A DNA stretch of 64,000 nt from Brachybacterium endophyticum (GTDB lineage: Bacteria; Actinomycetota; Actinomycetes; Actinomycetales; Dermabacteraceae), in contig NZ_QFKX01000006.1 of NCBI RefSeq assembly GCF_003130585.1, positions 124,001-188,000 on the forward strand, given 5' to 3'. Below the pieces are notes generated by a model. The model made no database searches. It worked only from the letters and a program-made list of their open reading frames with translations, and had not been told where the DNA came from. The position numbers were made by a program, and so were the translations under genes. Shown here piece by piece: positions 63,534 through 64,000 of the stretch. Positions within the stretch are counted from its first letter, which is position 1. Every line of letters starts with the position of its first letter.

Positions 63534-64000
63534 GCCCCCACACCACCCCCACGACTCCTGCGACGACCGTGCCCGCCGCGAAGGAACCGGTGGACCTGCG
63601 CTGCTACCTTGTCACCTCCGGCGCCGACCGGCACACGGTCGAGACGGCCGCGGCTGCGGCCGGGGCCGGCGCCGGGATCGTCCAGGTCCGCGCGAAGGAC
63701 CTGGACGCGCGCCCGCTGCTCGCGCTCACCGAGGAGGTCGCCGCGGCCGTCCGGCACGCCGCCCCCGCGTGCCGGGTGGTCCTGGATGACCGGACGGACG
63801 TCGCCTACGCCGCGCGACGCCGAGGGGCCCACGTGCACGGCGTCCACCTGGGCCAGGACGATCTGCCGGTCGCCGATGCCCGCGCGCTGCTCGGTCCGGA
63901 CGCGATCATCGGACTGACCACCGGGACCACGGAGCTCGTCGAGGCCGCGGAGACCGATGCGGACCTGCTGGACTACATCGGCGCCGGCCCGTTCCGCCCC
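63530..64000 (+). CDS. thiE: Thiamine-phosphate synthase, 5' part (cut by window end)
   Basis: 157 codons visible. RCYLVTSGADRH, GIVQVRAKDLDAR, VVLDDRTDVAYAA, GVHLGQDDLPV and IIGLTTGTT are ThiE TIM-barrel motifs with the pyrophosphate and Mg sites. Joins thiazole phosphate and HMP-PP. The end is outside the window. Confidence 0.93.
   Translation, partial: MSPHTTPTTPATTVPAAKEPVDLRCYLVTSGADRHTVETAAAAAGAGAGIVQVRAKDLDARPLLALTEEVAAAVRHAAPACRVVLDDRTDVAYAARRRGAHVHGVHLGQDDLPVADARALLGPDAIIGLTTGTTELVEAAETDADLLDYIGAGPFRP

Overview
The window is high-GC DNA (roughly 70 % by eye) from an actinobacterium. GTG starts are common, many genes sit just after a TANNNT-type -10 box with almost no leader, and the order clpS - DUF2017 - murI - MBL hydrolase - RNase PH - RdgB is typical of Actinobacteria. 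A complete mevalonate operon and the overall gene content suggest Micrococcales, perhaps a Brachybacterium/Dermabacteraceae relative; that assignment is inference.

Layout. 0-1 kb: 3' part of a malic enzyme gene. 1.1-8.8 kb: an operon with a NamZ-type muramidase, a double GNAT protein, and a peptide ABC transporter in which one permease is fused to one ATPase; VanZ-like and beta-lactamase-fold genes face it. 10.4-17 kb: housekeeping block (DUF3039, helicase, clpS, DUF2017, murI, MBL, rph, rdgB). 17-24 kb: NUDIX, phosphatase, tRNA-Leu, YchJ, a GNAT gene broken by one stop codon, an acetyltransferase, two SDRs, a TVP38-type membrane protein and a flavin reductase. 24-28 kb: CYP152-like P450, zinc alcohol dehydrogenase, Old Yellow Enzyme. 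28.5-31.6 kb: TerC protein behind a yybP-ykoY manganese riboswitch, then an MHS-family transporter. 31.6-39.8 kb: decayed DNA, then a carbohydrate locus (esterase, ABC importer without ATPase, RpiR regulator, FAD oxidoreductase). 39.8-40.6 kb: two truncated genes joined end to end, and tRNA-Lys. 40.7-48.3 kb: an epimerase and the six-gene mevalonate operon. 48.4-53.5 kb: a pyruvyltransferase-nitroreductase fusion and a deacetylase-like protein with a phage knob-like domain. 53.7-59.1 kb: tRNA-His, a small membrane protein, and a 4.4-kb island inserted inside a thiamine-binding-protein gene. 59.1-61 kb: an oligoribonuclease fused to a YihS-like sugar isomerase. 61.1-64 kb: TPP riboswitch, MFS transporter, thiM and thiE (cut by the window end).

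How the parts work together. The first operon looks like peptidoglycan-fragment salvage. The six mevalonate genes convert acetoacetyl-CoA and acetyl-CoA to IPP and DMAPP and overlap by four bases throughout. The last operon is thiamine salvage controlled by TPP. The most unusual items are the island, which splits a thiamine-binding gene while bringing a full second copy in place to use the old promoter, and the oligoribonuclease-isomerase fusion.
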